Shown here piece after piece: positions 28,963-38,678 of a stretch of 64,000 bases of DNA. The stretch is taken from the NCBI GenBank assembly GCA_003215315.1, contig QCKO01000001.1:1-64000 (forward strand). Reading direction: 5' to 3'. This stretch comes from Prochlorococcus sp. AG-409-P19 (lineage in GTDB: Bacteria; Cyanobacteriota; Cyanobacteriia; PCC-6307; Cyanobiaceae). The notes under the pieces are model-generated. The model made no database searches and was not told where the DNA came from. It was given only the letters and a program-made list of their open reading frames with translations. The translations under genes and the position numbers were made by a program. Each line of letters opens with the position of its first letter. Position 1 is the first letter of the stretch.

Positions 28963-30042
28963 TTATGGGTAGAAATTAGTTTTAGGAAGGTAAATATCTT
29001 CATCATATCCTGCCATAATATTTAGGCATTGAACAGCTTGACCAGCTTGACCTTTTAGTAGGTTATCAATTACACACATTATAACAATTCGCCCATTACG
29101 TTTATCTACCTGAACAGATATTAAAGCCTTATTTGTATTTTTAACCCATTTTGTCGAGGGATATGTTCCAACAGGTAAAACATCTATAAATGTTTTATCT
29201 TTAAAAAATGCTTGGAGTACAGTTGTACAATCTTCTGCTGTCAAGCCTGGATCTCTTAATCGTCCATAAACTGTTGTGAGGATTCCTCTCACCATTGGTA
29301 CTAAGTGAGGGGTAAATTGTAAATTAATATTTGCATCAGCAAAAAAGCTTGATAATTCCTCAATTTCTCTAGTATGTCTATGTCCTATAACACCATAAGG
29401 CATAATTGACTCTGAACATTCTGATAATAATAAATGCTCTTTAGGGTTCCTTCCGCCTCCAGAGCTTCCAGACTTAGCATCTATTATAAGCCCATCATTA
29501 TCAATTAATCCTTGTCTTAAAAAAGGAATAAGTGATAAAAGACTGGCAGTTGGGAAACAACCAGGACAAGAGACTAAATTAGATTTAAATATCTCTGATG
29601 CAAAGAATTCAGGTAATCCATATATTGCAGAATTACACAATTGATAATCATCGCGAGCATACTTTTCGGCCTCAGTTGAATAAACTGATTTCCACATGTC
29701 TAAAGATTTAAATCTATAATCTGCTGAAAGATCTATTACCTTAATGTCATTCTTAATTAAGTGTGGTACAAGTTGAGAAGCGACACCATTAGGCAAACTT
29801 AAAAAGGCATAATCTGCTTCTTGTGAAATTCTCTCAGGATTACATGGCTCAATGGTCAAATCATCACTTAGATTTATAAATGGAATTACTTCATTCCATT
29901 TCTTGCCAGCAGTTCTCTCACCTCCTAGAAATGTAATCTTAAATTTAGGATGATCTGTCAGAAGTCTTACTAACTGAAGACCACCGTAGCCTGTAGCTCC
30001 GATGATTGCGACTCTATTACCTTGTGAATTTGCAAAAGCCAT
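28963..30042 (-). CDS. argC: N-acetyl-gamma-glutamyl-phosphate reductase
   Basis: A 359-residue NADPH-dependent enzyme of arginine synthesis. The N-terminal VAIIGATGYGGLQLVRLL is the dinucleotide-binding fold, and the catalytic cysteine is in SCPGCFPTASLLSLIP. Further family motifs are DAKSGSSGGGRNPKEHLL and FTPHLVPMVRGI. Length is normal. It is divergent from ribBA across a very short region (40 to 90 bases, depending on the ribBA start). Confidence 0.96.
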   Translation of the reverse strand: MAFANSQGNRVAIIGATGYGGLQLVRLLTDHPKFKITFLGGERTAGKKWNEVIPFINLSDDLTIEPCNPERISQEADYAFLSLPNGVASQLVPHLIKNDIKVIDLSADYRFKSLDMWKSVYSTEAEKYARDDYQLCNSAIYGLPEFFASEIFKSNLVSCPGCFPTASLLSLIPFLRQGLIDNDGLIIDAKSGSSGGGRNPKEHLLLSECSESIMPYGVIGHRHTREIEELSSFFADANINLQFTPHLVPMVRGILTTVYGRLRDPGLTAEDCTTVLQAFFKDKTFIDVLPVGTYPSTKWVKNTNKALISVQVDKRNGRIVIMCVIDNLLKGQAGQAVQCLNIMAGYDEDIYLPKTNFYP

Positions 30043-30130
30043 AAAAACATCAGCGATTTCTTAGACTGATCAGATAGTACTGTTGAGGTTAATTAAACAA
30101 GATCAGTTCACAACAAATCAGAGGGAAACC

Positions 30131-31831
30131 TTGAAAAAAGACGATTCTAATGAAACCCAATTTGACGACATAGCGGATGCGCTAGCAGCCATCAGGAATG
30201 GCGAATGTATCGTAGTTGTTGATGATGAAAGAAGGGAGAATGAAGGAGACCTTATTTGTTCCGCTCAATTTGCAACCCCTCAACAAATAAACTTCATGGC
30301 CACTCAAGGTCGTGGTCTGATTTGTCTCGCAATGCAGGGTAATAGGTTAGATGAGCTTGATTTACCTTTAATGGTAGACCGCAATACAGATTCCAACCAA
30401 ACGGCTTTTACAGTAAGTATTGACGCAGGTCCTGAATTTGGTGTTACAACAGGGATATCAGCAGAGGACAGAGCAAGAACAATTCAAGTTGCAATTAATA
30501 ATGACACCAATCCTGAAGATCTTAGAAGACCAGGACATATTTTTCCATTACGAGCAAAGGTTGGTGGCGTGTTAAAAAGAGCAGGACATACAGAAGCAGC
30601 TGTTGATTTGTCCCTATTAGCTGGCTTATCTCCTGCAGGGGTTATTTGCGAAATACAAAATAATGATGGATCTATGGCTCGTTTACCTGAATTAAGAAAA
30701 TATTCAAAGGAATGGAATCTGAAACTAATTAGCATCGCAGACTTAATAAGATACAGATTAGAAAATGAAAGGTTTGTTTATAGAAAAGCAGTGGCTAAAT
30801 TACCCAGCTTATTTGGAGACTTTGAAGCTATAGGTTATAAAAACGAACTTGACGGTACAGAGCATGTCGCGATCATAAAAGGCAAACCAGAAGAGCTAAA
30901 AGAACCTGTTTTAGTAAGAATGCATTCAGAATGTCTAACAGGGGATGCTTTTGGATCATTAAGATGTGATTGCAGACCACAATTAGAAGCTGCATTAGCT
31001 AGGATTTCTCAAGAGGGAGAAGGTGTAGTTGTATATCTAAGGCAAGAAGGAAGAGGAATAGGTTTAATAAATAAGTTAAAAGCCTATAACCTTCAGGATG
31101 GAGGGTTAGATACAGTAGAAGCTAATGAAAAACTTGGTTTTCCTGCTGATCTGAGGAATTATGGTGTAGGGGCTCAAATACTTACTGACCTTGGAATACA
31201 TAGATTAAGGCTTTTAACTAATAATCCTAGAAAAATTGCTGGATTAGGTGGATATGGATTAAAAGTAGAAAGTAGAGTTCCTCTAGTGATTTGTCCTGGT
31301 GATCATAATGCAGCATATTTAGAAGTAAAGAGGGAAAAACTAGGTCATTTAATTGATAAAAATCAATTAATAAAAAACGGAGAAAATAATGAGAACGTTT
31401 TAGTATTCTGGGATGGGTTTTTGAACAAATTCTCACTTAATGAACTTAAAGATAAGGCCAATAAATGGTCGAGAAATCATTTTCTAAACTTAACAGCTGA
31501 GAGTTCGAATAGAATAGCTGTATATTTAGAAAATCCTTTGTTTGTATGGAGAGTTACCAAGGGTAAAATAGATATTAAAAATCAAAATAACATAATTTTA
31601 AATAATAAAATTGACAATAGATTATTAGAATCTTTATTGAAGGAATTAAATAATTGGGAAGGTACTAAGAGTATTGGTATAATGGTTACCAAAAAACAAG
31701 ATCAATTATTTCACCCATCACAAAATATCAAAAGATATGAGAACAATATTCAAGAGCTCTCAATAATAGAAAATACACCACTTAAAGAATTAAGCAAAAA
31801 AAATGAAAATTACCTCAGTATCTGGTCGTAA
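30131..31831 (+). CDS. ribBA: RibBA: DHBP synthase / GTP cyclohydrolase II
   Basis: A bifunctional riboflavin enzyme. The RibB half opens with [25 protein letters not shown] and has [15 protein letters not shown]. The RibA half has [23 protein letters not shown], which holds the zinc cysteines, then [16 protein letters not shown] and [10 protein letters not shown] place the start at TTG 30131, preceded by GAGGGA and giving a family-like N-terminus. TTG 30083 is an alternative without a Shine-Dalgarno sequence, adding 16 residues. About 150 residues after the cyclohydrolase core form a C-terminal extension of unknown role. Confidence 0.94.
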   Translation: MKKDDSNETQFDDIADALAAIRNGECIVVVDDERRENEGDLICSAQFATPQQINFMATQGRGLICLAMQGNRLDELDLPLMVDRNTDSNQTAFTVSIDAGPEFGVTTGISAEDRARTIQVAINNDTNPEDLRRPGHIFPLRAKVGGVLKRAGHTEAAVDLSLLAGLSPAGVICEIQNNDGSMARLPELRKYSKEWNLKLISIADLIRYRLENERFVYRKAVAKLPSLFGDFEAIGYKNELDGTEHVAIIKGKPEELKEPVLVRMHSECLTGDAFGSLRCDCRPQLEAALARISQEGEGVVVYLRQEGRGIGLINKLKAYNLQDGGLDTVEANEKLGFPADLRNYGVGAQILTDLGIHRLRLLTNNPRKIAGLGGYGLKVESRVPLVICPGDHNAAYLEVKREKLGHLIDKNQLIKNGENNENVLVFWDGFLNKFSLNELKDKANKWSRNHFLNLTAESSNRIAVYLENPLFVWRVTKGKIDIKNQNNIILNNKIDNRLLESLLKELNNWEGTKSIGIMVTKKQDQLFHPSQNIKRYENNIQELSIIENTPLKELSKKNENYLSIWS

Positions 31832-31836
31832 GTTTG

Positions 31837-32277
31837 TTATTCCTCAATTATAAGTTTATCTATACGAGTTCCATTAACTAAAGATAAAACTATATCCATA
31901 TCATTTGTACTACCAAAAACAGTATGAATACCATCAAGATGAGGCTGAGGTTCATGTACAAGGAAAAACTGACTTCCTCCTGTGTTCTTACCAGCATGTG
32001 CCATCGATAGGGATCCAGCCAGATGCTTATTTTGATTAATTTCACAATCAATTGTATATCCCGGACCTCCTGTACCAACTACGCCACTCGATCCTGCACG
32101 TGAATTTGGGCAACCTCCTTGTGCCATAAATCCCTTAATAACCCTATGAAATGAAAGTCCATCGTAAAAGCCCTCCTTTGATAGCTTTACAAAATTCGCA
32201 ACTGTTTTTGGAGCATCATTAACAAAAAGATCTATTGTGATTTTGCCTAATTCTGTTTCTATAATGGCCTTTGTCAT
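31837..32277 (-). CDS. Cyclophilin-type peptidyl-prolyl cis-trans isomerase
   Basis: A 146-residue single-domain cyclophilin without a signal peptide, so probably cytoplasmic, in the PpiB style. Motifs are [29 protein letters not shown], which includes the active-site arginine, and [20 protein letters not shown], then LDGIHTVFG. It catalyses isomerisation of X-Pro bonds. It is convergent with ribBA, five bases apart, and 89 bases downstream of murQ. Confidence 0.95.
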   Translation of the reverse strand: MTKAIIETELGKITIDLFVNDAPKTVANFVKLSKEGFYDGLSFHRVIKGFMAQGGCPNSRAGSSGVVGTGGPGYTIDCEINQNKHLAGSLSMAHAGKNTGGSQFFLVHEPQPHLDGIHTVFGSTNDMDIVLSLVNGTRIDKLIIEE

Positions 32278-32366
32278 AATGAAATTTTATTTTATACAGT
32301 ATAGCAACTAACAAATAAAGCATTTGATTAATTAGATATGCTAACTGAAATCACTTATTTGCATTA

Positions 32367-33281
32367 TTATATTTTTTTTAATGCCTGTCTTAACTCCTGA
32401 TCACATTCAACCAATAATTCCTTAGCTTTTTCCAAACTAATTTTAGAAACACCTATTAAAAGAGATAGCTTTACGGAACCATTGGTTAATTCTAATAAAT
32501 TAAGAGCGTCATCTCTATTAATCTTGCCAACCTCCTCAAGTATTCTTAAAGCTCTGTCTAGAAGTTTATTGTTAGTAACCGATACATCAATCATATGATT
32601 ACCGTAAACTTTTCCTAATCGAACCATAACAGTTGTAGAAATAATATTAAGAGCCATTTTAGTTGCAGTACCAGCTTTTAATCTAGTTGAACCTGTAAGT
32701 AATTCAGGTCCTGTTAATAATCTAATATCTATATCTGAAGGGATTTCAATATCGCTTTTAGGTACACAGGTAATAGAAATTGTCAGTGCTTTAATCTCTT
32801 TTGAAAAATTCAATCCTGATAAAACATAAGGTGTGGTGCCTCCAGCTGAAATACCTACCAAACAATCATCTTTAGTGAAAGATCTGTCCTTTAAATCTCT
32901 AATAGCTAGTGAAGAGGAATCTTCTAAACCTTCAGAACTCTCTCTTAAGGAATTATTGCCTCCGGCAATGATTCCTTGCACGAGTTGAGGCGATACGCAA
33001 AAAGTTGGAGGAAGCTCAGAAGCATCTAAGACTCCAAGGCGTCCAGAAGTACCGGTTCCTAGATAAAATAATCGTCCTCCTTTATTTATCCTGGCGGAAA
33101 TACAATCTATTGCATTAACAATACTTGGAATAGCCCTAGATATGGCTTTCTGAGGAATCTTATCTTCTTCAGAAAATAACTTAACAATCTCAAGCGTACT
33201 TAATGTATCTAAATCAACTGATTTAGGATTATTTTGTTCAGTTAAGATATTGTCCCGATTAGGAACAGAGGTGAATTTCAT
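32367..33281 (-). CDS. murQ: N-acetylmuramic acid 6-phosphate etherase
   Basis: A 304-residue SIS-domain enzyme that removes the lactyl ether from MurNAc-6-phosphate to give GlcNAc-6-phosphate. The SIS motif GRLFYLGTGTSGRLGVLDASELPPTF and LVGISAGGTTPYVL are diagnostic. The C-terminal helix motif also matches. It works in cell-wall recycling. The phosphotransferase partner that would make its substrate in enterobacteria is not in this window. It ends a minus-strand run that starts with dnaK. Confidence 0.92.
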   Translation of the reverse strand: MKFTSVPNRDNILTEQNNPKSVDLDTLSTLEIVKLFSEEDKIPQKAISRAIPSIVNAIDCISARINKGGRLFYLGTGTSGRLGVLDASELPPTFCVSPQLVQGIIAGGNNSLRESSEGLEDSSSLAIRDLKDRSFTKDDCLVGISAGGTTPYVLSGLNFSKEIKALTISITCVPKSDIEIPSDIDIRLLTGPELLTGSTRLKAGTATKMALNIISTTVMVRLGKVYGNHMIDVSVTNNKLLDRALRILEEVGKINRDDALNLLELTNGSVKLSLLIGVSKISLEKAKELLVECDQELRQALKKI

Positions 33282-33295
33282 TATAATTGCATCTG

Positions 33296-33700
33296 CTAAA
33301 GAAGCTCCTCTAGACGTTTCTTTATATCATCCAATTGATTATCAGAGTTAGTCGATGGATTCTGCAATTTATAATCATTAGTTATATCTTTCCAGGAATT
33401 CAGATCTAGGTTCTCCTGAGGAGGAGATATCATAATTCTTTCTTCATCGTTACTTGGAATAAATCCTTTTTCTACGAACCTCGCTTCATATCCAGCATCT
33501 AAACAGAAGAGCTCAATATCTTTTCTATTTAACTTTTCTATTTCTGGTGTAGGAAAATCTTGAGCCTCAAGTAATCCACAATATCTTTCTGCATCATCTA
33601 TATCCTCAAACATTAAGATTACTGTTGAACCCTTAAGTTCAATAGAATGGATCCCTTCATTCTCTGTATGAGCCTCATATAATAAAACGTGTACAAACAT
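33296..33700 (-). CDS. DUF3110 family protein
   Basis: A protein of 134 residues from the ATG at 33700. The frame is open ten codons further up, but the family begins MFVHVLLYEAHTENEGIHSIEL. The domain continues VILMFEDIDDAERYCGLLEAQDFPTPEIEKL and GYEARFV, which are the DUF3110 hallmarks. The C-terminal 40 residues are polar and probably disordered. Function is unknown; the family is nearly confined to cyanobacteria and plants. It lies between dnaJ and murQ on the same strand. Confidence 0.82.
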   Translation of the reverse strand: MFVHVLLYEAHTENEGIHSIELKGSTVILMFEDIDDAERYCGLLEAQDFPTPEIEKLNRKDIELFCLDAGYEARFVEKGFIPSNDEERIMISPPQENLDLNSWKDITNDYKLQNPSTNSDNQLDDIKKRLEELL

Positions 33701-33751
33701 TAACCTAATAAAACATTCTTTTAATTCCAATTCTAACTTATAATTATTAGT

Positions 33752-34657
33752 TTAGTAGTTCTGATCCGCTATTTCTTGGAGTCTTTGATAAAGAGCTAAT
33801 TCTGATTCGTTGACTTCAGAAGGTAAAACTATAACAATTTCTACAATTTGATCTCCTCGGAATTTCTCATATTCCAAACCTCGACCTCTGAGTCTTAGCA
33901 GTCTGCCACTTGATGAGTTAGGAGGGACTTGAAGCGTAACAGAACCATTCAATGTTGGTATATCCACAGAACAACCTAAAAGCGCCTCAGGGGGGAAAAG
34001 CTCCAGTCGATATAAAACCTTTAAACCATCTATTCTTAGACCATCTTCTGTTTGTACTCTTAACTGAATAAAATGATCCCTACATCCTATAGCAGCACCT
34101 TCAATTCTTAATCTCCAGCCATCTCCAGCGAAAGGTGGTGTAACTAATTCAACAAGGAAACTATTATTAATTTCAATTTCAACAATGGAACCATAAAGTG
34201 CTTGTTCTGGCGTTATATCTACGATTGTTTCTAAATCTTCGTAAACAGGAATAGGAGCGGGGTTAGAAACACTTTGAGTGGGTTTAGATTGTTGCTTAAA
34301 TTCTTCCCTTCCTATATATTCATCTTCTTCGTTATCAACATTAATGACTTCATTATTCTGAATACCAAGAACAGCTTCTAAATATTCATCTAGAGAAGGG
34401 AAACCTTCCTTGAAAATCTCATCTTGATCTGACTGATCATTATTTAGTTCCCATTTTCTTCTTTTAATAGGGTCACTAAGAGTTTCATATGCCTCATTAA
34501 TTAATTTAAAACGTTCTTCTGCTATTGAGTTGTTATTATTTAAATCTGGGTGCCATTTTCTAGCTTCTCGTCTAAATGCTCGTTTTAATTGAGCGGAATC
34601 ACATCCAGGCGAAACCCCTAATAAGGACCAATAATTAGGCTTAACGGTAGTATTCAT
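33752..34657 (-). CDS. dnaJ: DnaJ-family co-chaperone
   Basis: A 301-residue protein with an N-terminal J domain (about 8-70) with HPD at 36-38 and the usual helix RFKLINEAYETLSDPIKRRKW. It has no zinc-finger repeats. The C-terminal DnaJ substrate-binding domains follow (about 130-295, with TVDITPEQALYGSIVEI and VQVPPNSSSGRLLRLRGRG-like segments). It is therefore a class II, CbpA-like co-chaperone. It overlaps the 3' end of dnaK by 17 bases, so the two are coupled and probably form a dedicated pair. Confidence 0.92.
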   Translation of the reverse strand: MNTTVKPNYWSLLGVSPGCDSAQLKRAFRREARKWHPDLNNNNSIAEERFKLINEAYETLSDPIKRRKWELNNDQSDQDEIFKEGFPSLDEYLEAVLGIQNNEVINVDNEEDEYIGREEFKQQSKPTQSVSNPAPIPVYEDLETIVDITPEQALYGSIVEIEINNSFLVELVTPPFAGDGWRLRIEGAAIGCRDHFIQLRVQTEDGLRIDGLKVLYRLELFPPEALLGCSVDIPTLNGSVTLQVPPNSSSGRLLRLRGRGLEYEKFRGDQIVEIVIVLPSEVNESELALYQRLQEIADQNY

Positions 34658-36641
34658 TATCCCAAGGATCTATGTTTCTTTTTTCATAACGACTATCGTT
34701 CATATTCCTTCTCTCTCTTGAAGGATAATCCCATGGATCCTCATCCCAATATTCATCTGAAAAAAGCTCGTCCTTTAAAGAGCCAAAAGTATTGCGAATC
34801 CCTTGAAGTGGATTGTTTTCAACTTTTCTCTCATTATTTAGTCTCCTATTAAGTCCAAAAAGAGCTTCCTGTAGAGAACCAACTGCAAATTCTAGTTCCT
34901 GCAATTCGTTCTGATCCAAAAGGTCCTCAACATCTCTCATTGCAACTTCTACTGCTCTTTGTTGTCTTTCAGCTCCATAAGGTCCTAACTCCAAAGCTGC
35001 ATCACGAAGTCTTCTTTCTGCCTGAGCCACAAGTGTTAATGCACTATTTTTACGATCTATAGAAGCTCTTTTCCTTCTATCTTCATTAGCTTTTTCTTTG
35101 GATTCTTTTATAAGTCTAGAGACCTCATCTTGATTTAGATTTGAACCTCCAGTGATACTTACAGTTTGTTTTCTGCCAGTTGTTCTATCAGTAGCACTAA
35201 CTTCCAATAAACCATTTGCATCGATGTCAAAAGCAACTTGAACCTGGGGGACTCCTCTTGGAGCTGGTGGGATACCAGATAATCTAAATTTACCTAACGA
35301 TTTATTATCAGAAGCCAATTGTCTTTCTCCCTGCCAAATATGTATTTCTACAGAAGATTGATTAGCTTCTGATGTACTAAAAACATCAGATTGTCTAACA
35401 GGGATTGGACTATTTCTTGGAATTAAAACCTTCATTAAACCTCCAACAGTTTCTAATCCTAAGGAAAGTGGCGTCACATCATTTAATAACAAGTCTCTTA
35501 ATTCACCAGAAAGAATGCCTGCTTGCACTGCTGCACCGATAGCAACCACCTCATCAGGGTTGACCGATTGACATGGCGGATTAGGAACTAACGTCTTGAC
35601 TAATTGCTGAACCATAGGCATTCTTGTACTTCCACCTACAAGGACCACTTCATCGATTTCCTCTGGAGACCAACCAGAATCTAAGATCACTGAATTAACT
35701 GGTTCAAGAAGTCTATCTAATAGATCCGAACAAAGTGCTTCATATTTTTGTCTAGTTAAAGAAGTTTCAATATGGAGTGGTCCAGAGGTCCCAGTAGATA
35801 TGAAAGGTAATGAAATAGGTGTACTTTGAACGCCAGATAATTCTTGCTTAGCCTTTTCAGCTGCCTCAGTTAATCTCTGTAGAGACTGTCGATCTCTTCT
35901 TAAATCAATATTATTTGTTTTTTTAAAATCATCTGCAAGCCAATCCACTATTCTTTGATCAAAATCATTTCCTCCTAACTGCGTGTCACCAGAGGTGGCC
36001 TTAACATCAAAAACACCATTTGCGATAACCATAAGAGATACATCAAAGGTTCCTCCGCCCAAATCAAAAACAAGTACGTTTCGTGAGGAACTTTTCTCGA
36101 AGCCATAAGCTAATGCGGCAGAGGTTGGCTCATTCAATATTCTATCTACCTTTACACCTGCTAATACAGCTGCATCTCTAGTAGCTTGTCTTTGAGAGTC
36201 ATTAAAGTAAGCAGGAACTGTTACGACAGCAGAATCTACATTCTCTCCAAGATAAGTCTCAGCATCTTCTATTAATTTACTTATTATATTTCCAATCAAC
36301 TCTTCAGGTGCATATTCTCTCTCAGTTATAGGAGAGGTGATGCGAACATTATTCTGATCATTAGCTCTAATATTGTAAGGAACAGCAAAGCTAGTCTCTT
36401 CAAGTTCTTCCCATGATCTACCTATAAATCTTTTAAGGTTGGAAAAGGTGTTTTTGGGATTTAAAACTAATTGCCTTCTCGCTAGCTGTCCTACTAGTAG
36501 CTCCTTGTCTTTAGTAAACCCTACAACCGATGGTGTCGTTCTGGTGCCCTCAGCATTAGAAATCACTACAGGCCTACCAGCCTCTAAAACCGCAACGACG
36601 GAATTAGTGGTTCCCAAATCAATACCAACAATTCTCCCCAT
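34641..36641 (-). CDS. dnaK: Hsp70 chaperone DnaK
   Basis: A 666-residue Hsp70. The ATPase domain has GIDLGTTNSVVAVLEAGRP, VFDLGGGTFDVS and VVLVGGSTRMPMVQQ; the substrate domain has TPLSLGLETVGG and RQLASDNKSLGKFRLSGIPPAPRG. The lid is followed by an unusual C-terminus rich in Trp, Asp, Arg and Tyr (SDEYWDEDPWDYPSRER and so on) with no classic acidic EEVD-like or AEFTD-like tail. This marks it as one of the extra cyanobacterial DnaK paralogues and not the main heat-shock DnaK2. That subgroup call is from memory. It overlaps dnaJ. Confidence 0.94.
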   Translation of the reverse strand: MGRIVGIDLGTTNSVVAVLEAGRPVVISNAEGTRTTPSVVGFTKDKELLVGQLARRQLVLNPKNTFSNLKRFIGRSWEELEETSFAVPYNIRANDQNNVRITSPITEREYAPEELIGNIISKLIEDAETYLGENVDSAVVTVPAYFNDSQRQATRDAAVLAGVKVDRILNEPTSAALAYGFEKSSSRNVLVFDLGGGTFDVSLMVIANGVFDVKATSGDTQLGGNDFDQRIVDWLADDFKKTNNIDLRRDRQSLQRLTEAAEKAKQELSGVQSTPISLPFISTGTSGPLHIETSLTRQKYEALCSDLLDRLLEPVNSVILDSGWSPEEIDEVVLVGGSTRMPMVQQLVKTLVPNPPCQSVNPDEVVAIGAAVQAGILSGELRDLLLNDVTPLSLGLETVGGLMKVLIPRNSPIPVRQSDVFSTSEANQSSVEIHIWQGERQLASDNKSLGKFRLSGIPPAPRGVPQVQVAFDIDANGLLEVSATDRTTGRKQTVSITGGSNLNQDEVSRLIKESKEKANEDRRKRASIDRKNSALTLVAQAERRLRDAALELGPYGAERQQRAVEVAMRDVEDLLDQNELQELEFAVGSLQEALFGLNRRLNNERKVENNPLQGIRNTFGSLKDELFSDEYWDEDPWDYPSRERRNMNDSRYEKRNIDPWDNEYYR

Positions 36642-36713
36642 AGCAGCTCTTATTTAACCTCCACCGTAACCATCATAAAAATCTAATCAAGATTTTATAT
36701 CTACACATCAACA

Positions 36714-36745
36714 CTTAAATCTAATGTTTAAACCTTTCTTAGTAA
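36714..36745 (+). promoter_or_regulatory. Putative Pho box upstream of pstC
   Basis: Three imperfect copies of an 8-base word precede pstC: CTTAAATC (36714-36721), TTTAAACC (36727-36734) and CTTAGTAA (36738-36745). The last two are three bases apart, the arrangement described for PhoB/SphR binding sites in marine Synechococcus (CTTAAYCW direct repeats). The second and third copies diverge from that consensus, so this is a candidate only. The site lies about 50-80 bases before the pstC start. Confidence 0.35.
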
Positions 36746-36791
36746 AAAAGCGAACTTTTGCTTATAGATTTGATTTATATGGCCTTATAGC

Positions 36792-37742
36792 GTGAACAAA
36801 AGTACATCTCTTAATTTCCATACAAAAAAAAGACCGTATTTTGAGAGGTTTGTGGATAAGGGCTTTAAGAATATGGTCCTAGCACTGGCTTCGGTCGTTG
36901 CTTTAATCCTACTTTCAATCTTTGTTGTTATCTTTTTTGAATCCAGAGAATCAATCTCGCGTTATGGCCTGAATTTTTTAATTACTTCAGCTTGGAATCC
37001 AGTAACAGATGAGTATGGAGCCTTTACAGCTATATATGGAACATTGTTGACATCATTTGCTTCCTTGCTAATTGCTGTTCCACTTGGAGTAGGTACAGCT
37101 ATATTCATTACAGAAGATTTCGTAAATAAAAAAATAAGAAATTTTATTTCTGTAATGGTTGAATTATTAGCAGCTATTCCTTCTGTAGTTTTAGGTCTTT
37201 GGGCCATTTTTATTTTAGAACCATTTCTCAGACCTATTTTCCAGTTAATACATAAATTCCTAGGATGGATTCCTTTCTTCAGTACTTCTCCAATTGGGCC
37301 TGGGATAGCACCAGCAATAATTATTTTAGTTGTAATGATTTTACCTATAATTACTTCAATCTCAAAAGACTCATTAAATCAAGTTCCTCAAAGATTACGC
37401 CAAGCATCATATGGAATTGGAGCAACAAGATGGACAACAATTTTTAATGTAATTATTCCAGCAGCAATCTCAGGCATTACTGGTGGTGTACTACTAGCAC
37501 TTGGAAGAGCAATGGGCGAAACAATGGCTGTAACAATGATAATTGGTAATTCTAATAGTTTTAGTTGGTCAATATTCTCTCCAGGATATACAATATCAGC
37601 AATGCTAGCCAATCAATTTGGAGAAGCTGATGGTACTCAAGTTTCATCCTTAATGTACGCAGCCTTGATTCTTATGATATTAAGCTTATTGGTCAATATA
37701 TTTGCACAATGGGCTGTAAAGAAACTAAGTCTAAAGTATTAG
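36792..37742 (+). CDS. pstC: Phosphate ABC transporter permease PstC
   Basis: A 316-residue inner-membrane permease with about six hydrophobic helices. The EAA-type loop is seen in LRQASYGIGATRWTTIFNVIIPAAISGITGG, followed by LGRAMGETMAVTMIIGN. These are characteristic of PstC. The start is GTG at 36792. With PstA and PstB it moves phosphate delivered by PstS. It is the first gene of the pstCAB run and has a candidate Pho box upstream. Confidence 0.95.
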   Translation: MNKSTSLNFHTKKRPYFERFVDKGFKNMVLALASVVALILLSIFVVIFFESRESISRYGLNFLITSAWNPVTDEYGAFTAIYGTLLTSFASLLIAVPLGVGTAIFITEDFVNKKIRNFISVMVELLAAIPSVVLGLWAIFILEPFLRPIFQLIHKFLGWIPFFSTSPIGPGIAPAIIILVVMILPIITSISKDSLNQVPQRLRQASYGIGATRWTTIFNVIIPAAISGITGGVLLALGRAMGETMAVTMIIGNSNSFSWSIFSPGYTISAMLANQFGEADGTQVSSLMYAALILMILSLLVNIFAQWAVKKLSLKY

Positions 37743-37744
37743 AT

Positions 37745-38647
37745 ATGTATAATAATCACTCATTAATAGTAAATCCAAATTCAAAAAGGAATCTTCTTGA
37801 AAAGATATTTACTTTATTGTCTATTATCTGCGCAATAGTAGCAATAATTCCATTAATGTTAGTAATTAGTTTTGTACTAATTAAAGGCGGATCATATATT
37901 AGCTTGGATCTCCTGATTTTGGAACCAGAACCACCAGGAGATGATCTTTTGTCAGCCGGTGGTATTGGACCTGCAATTGTAGGTACTTTAATAATGTCAT
38001 TAATCGCTGCAATTATATCGATACCGATTGGTGTTGGAGGAGGTATTTTTCTTTCAGAATTCTCTAAAAATGGAAATTTTGCAAAATTCATAAGATTTGG
38101 AACAAACGTATTAGCAGGCGTGCCTTCAATAATTGCTGGTGTTTTTATTTATGCAATTATTGTGTCTACAAAAATTATATTTGGTAGTATGTTTAGTGCT
38201 ATTGCTGGTGGAATGGCCTTATCAATATTGATGTTACCTACTATAATTAAAACTACTGATGAAGGACTAAAGTTAGTTCCAGATGATTTAAGAAAAGGTG
38301 CATTAGGTGTAGGCGCCTCAAAATTTACTATGATAACTAATATCACATTACCTATAGCATTTAGATCAATATCAACAGGTGTTGTTCTCGGCATAGCAAG
38401 AGCTGCTGGAGAAACAGCACCTTTAATTTTTACTGCCTTATTTTCACGTTATTACATAACTGGTTTAGAGGATTTATTTTATGAAATGAGTTCATTATCT
38501 GTACTTATTTACAACTTTGCTTTAGAGCCATATGAAGCACAAAATCAGTTAGCTTGGTCTGCATCTTTTGTATTGATAATAATTCTATTAGGAATGAATA
38601 TCTTATCTAGATGGATAACATCTTCTACAACTGAGAAAAATTTCTAG
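37745..38647 (+). CDS. pstA: Phosphate ABC transporter permease PstA
   Basis: The second permease subunit of the phosphate transporter, about 300 residues. Its transmembrane segments include ICAIVAIIPLMLVISFVLI and GTLIMSLIAAIISIPIGVGGGIFLSEF. The EAA loop LRKGALGVGASKFTMITNITLPIAFRSISTGVVLG and ARAAGETAPLIFTALF are PstA signatures. I chose the ATG at 37745, two bases after the pstC stop, over an upstream ATG at 37709 that would overlap pstC by 34 bases. Both would encode the same core. Confidence 0.94.
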   Translation: MYNNHSLIVNPNSKRNLLEKIFTLLSIICAIVAIIPLMLVISFVLIKGGSYISLDLLILEPEPPGDDLLSAGGIGPAIVGTLIMSLIAAIISIPIGVGGGIFLSEFSKNGNFAKFIRFGTNVLAGVPSIIAGVFIYAIIVSTKIIFGSMFSAIAGGMALSILMLPTIIKTTDEGLKLVPDDLRKGALGVGASKFTMITNITLPIAFRSISTGVVLGIARAAGETAPLIFTALFSRYYITGLEDLFYEMSSLSVLIYNFALEPYEAQNQLAWSASFVLIIILLGMNILSRWITSSTTEKNF

Positions 38648-38678
38648 CTATAATAAGTATTAAGACTATAGTTTAACA

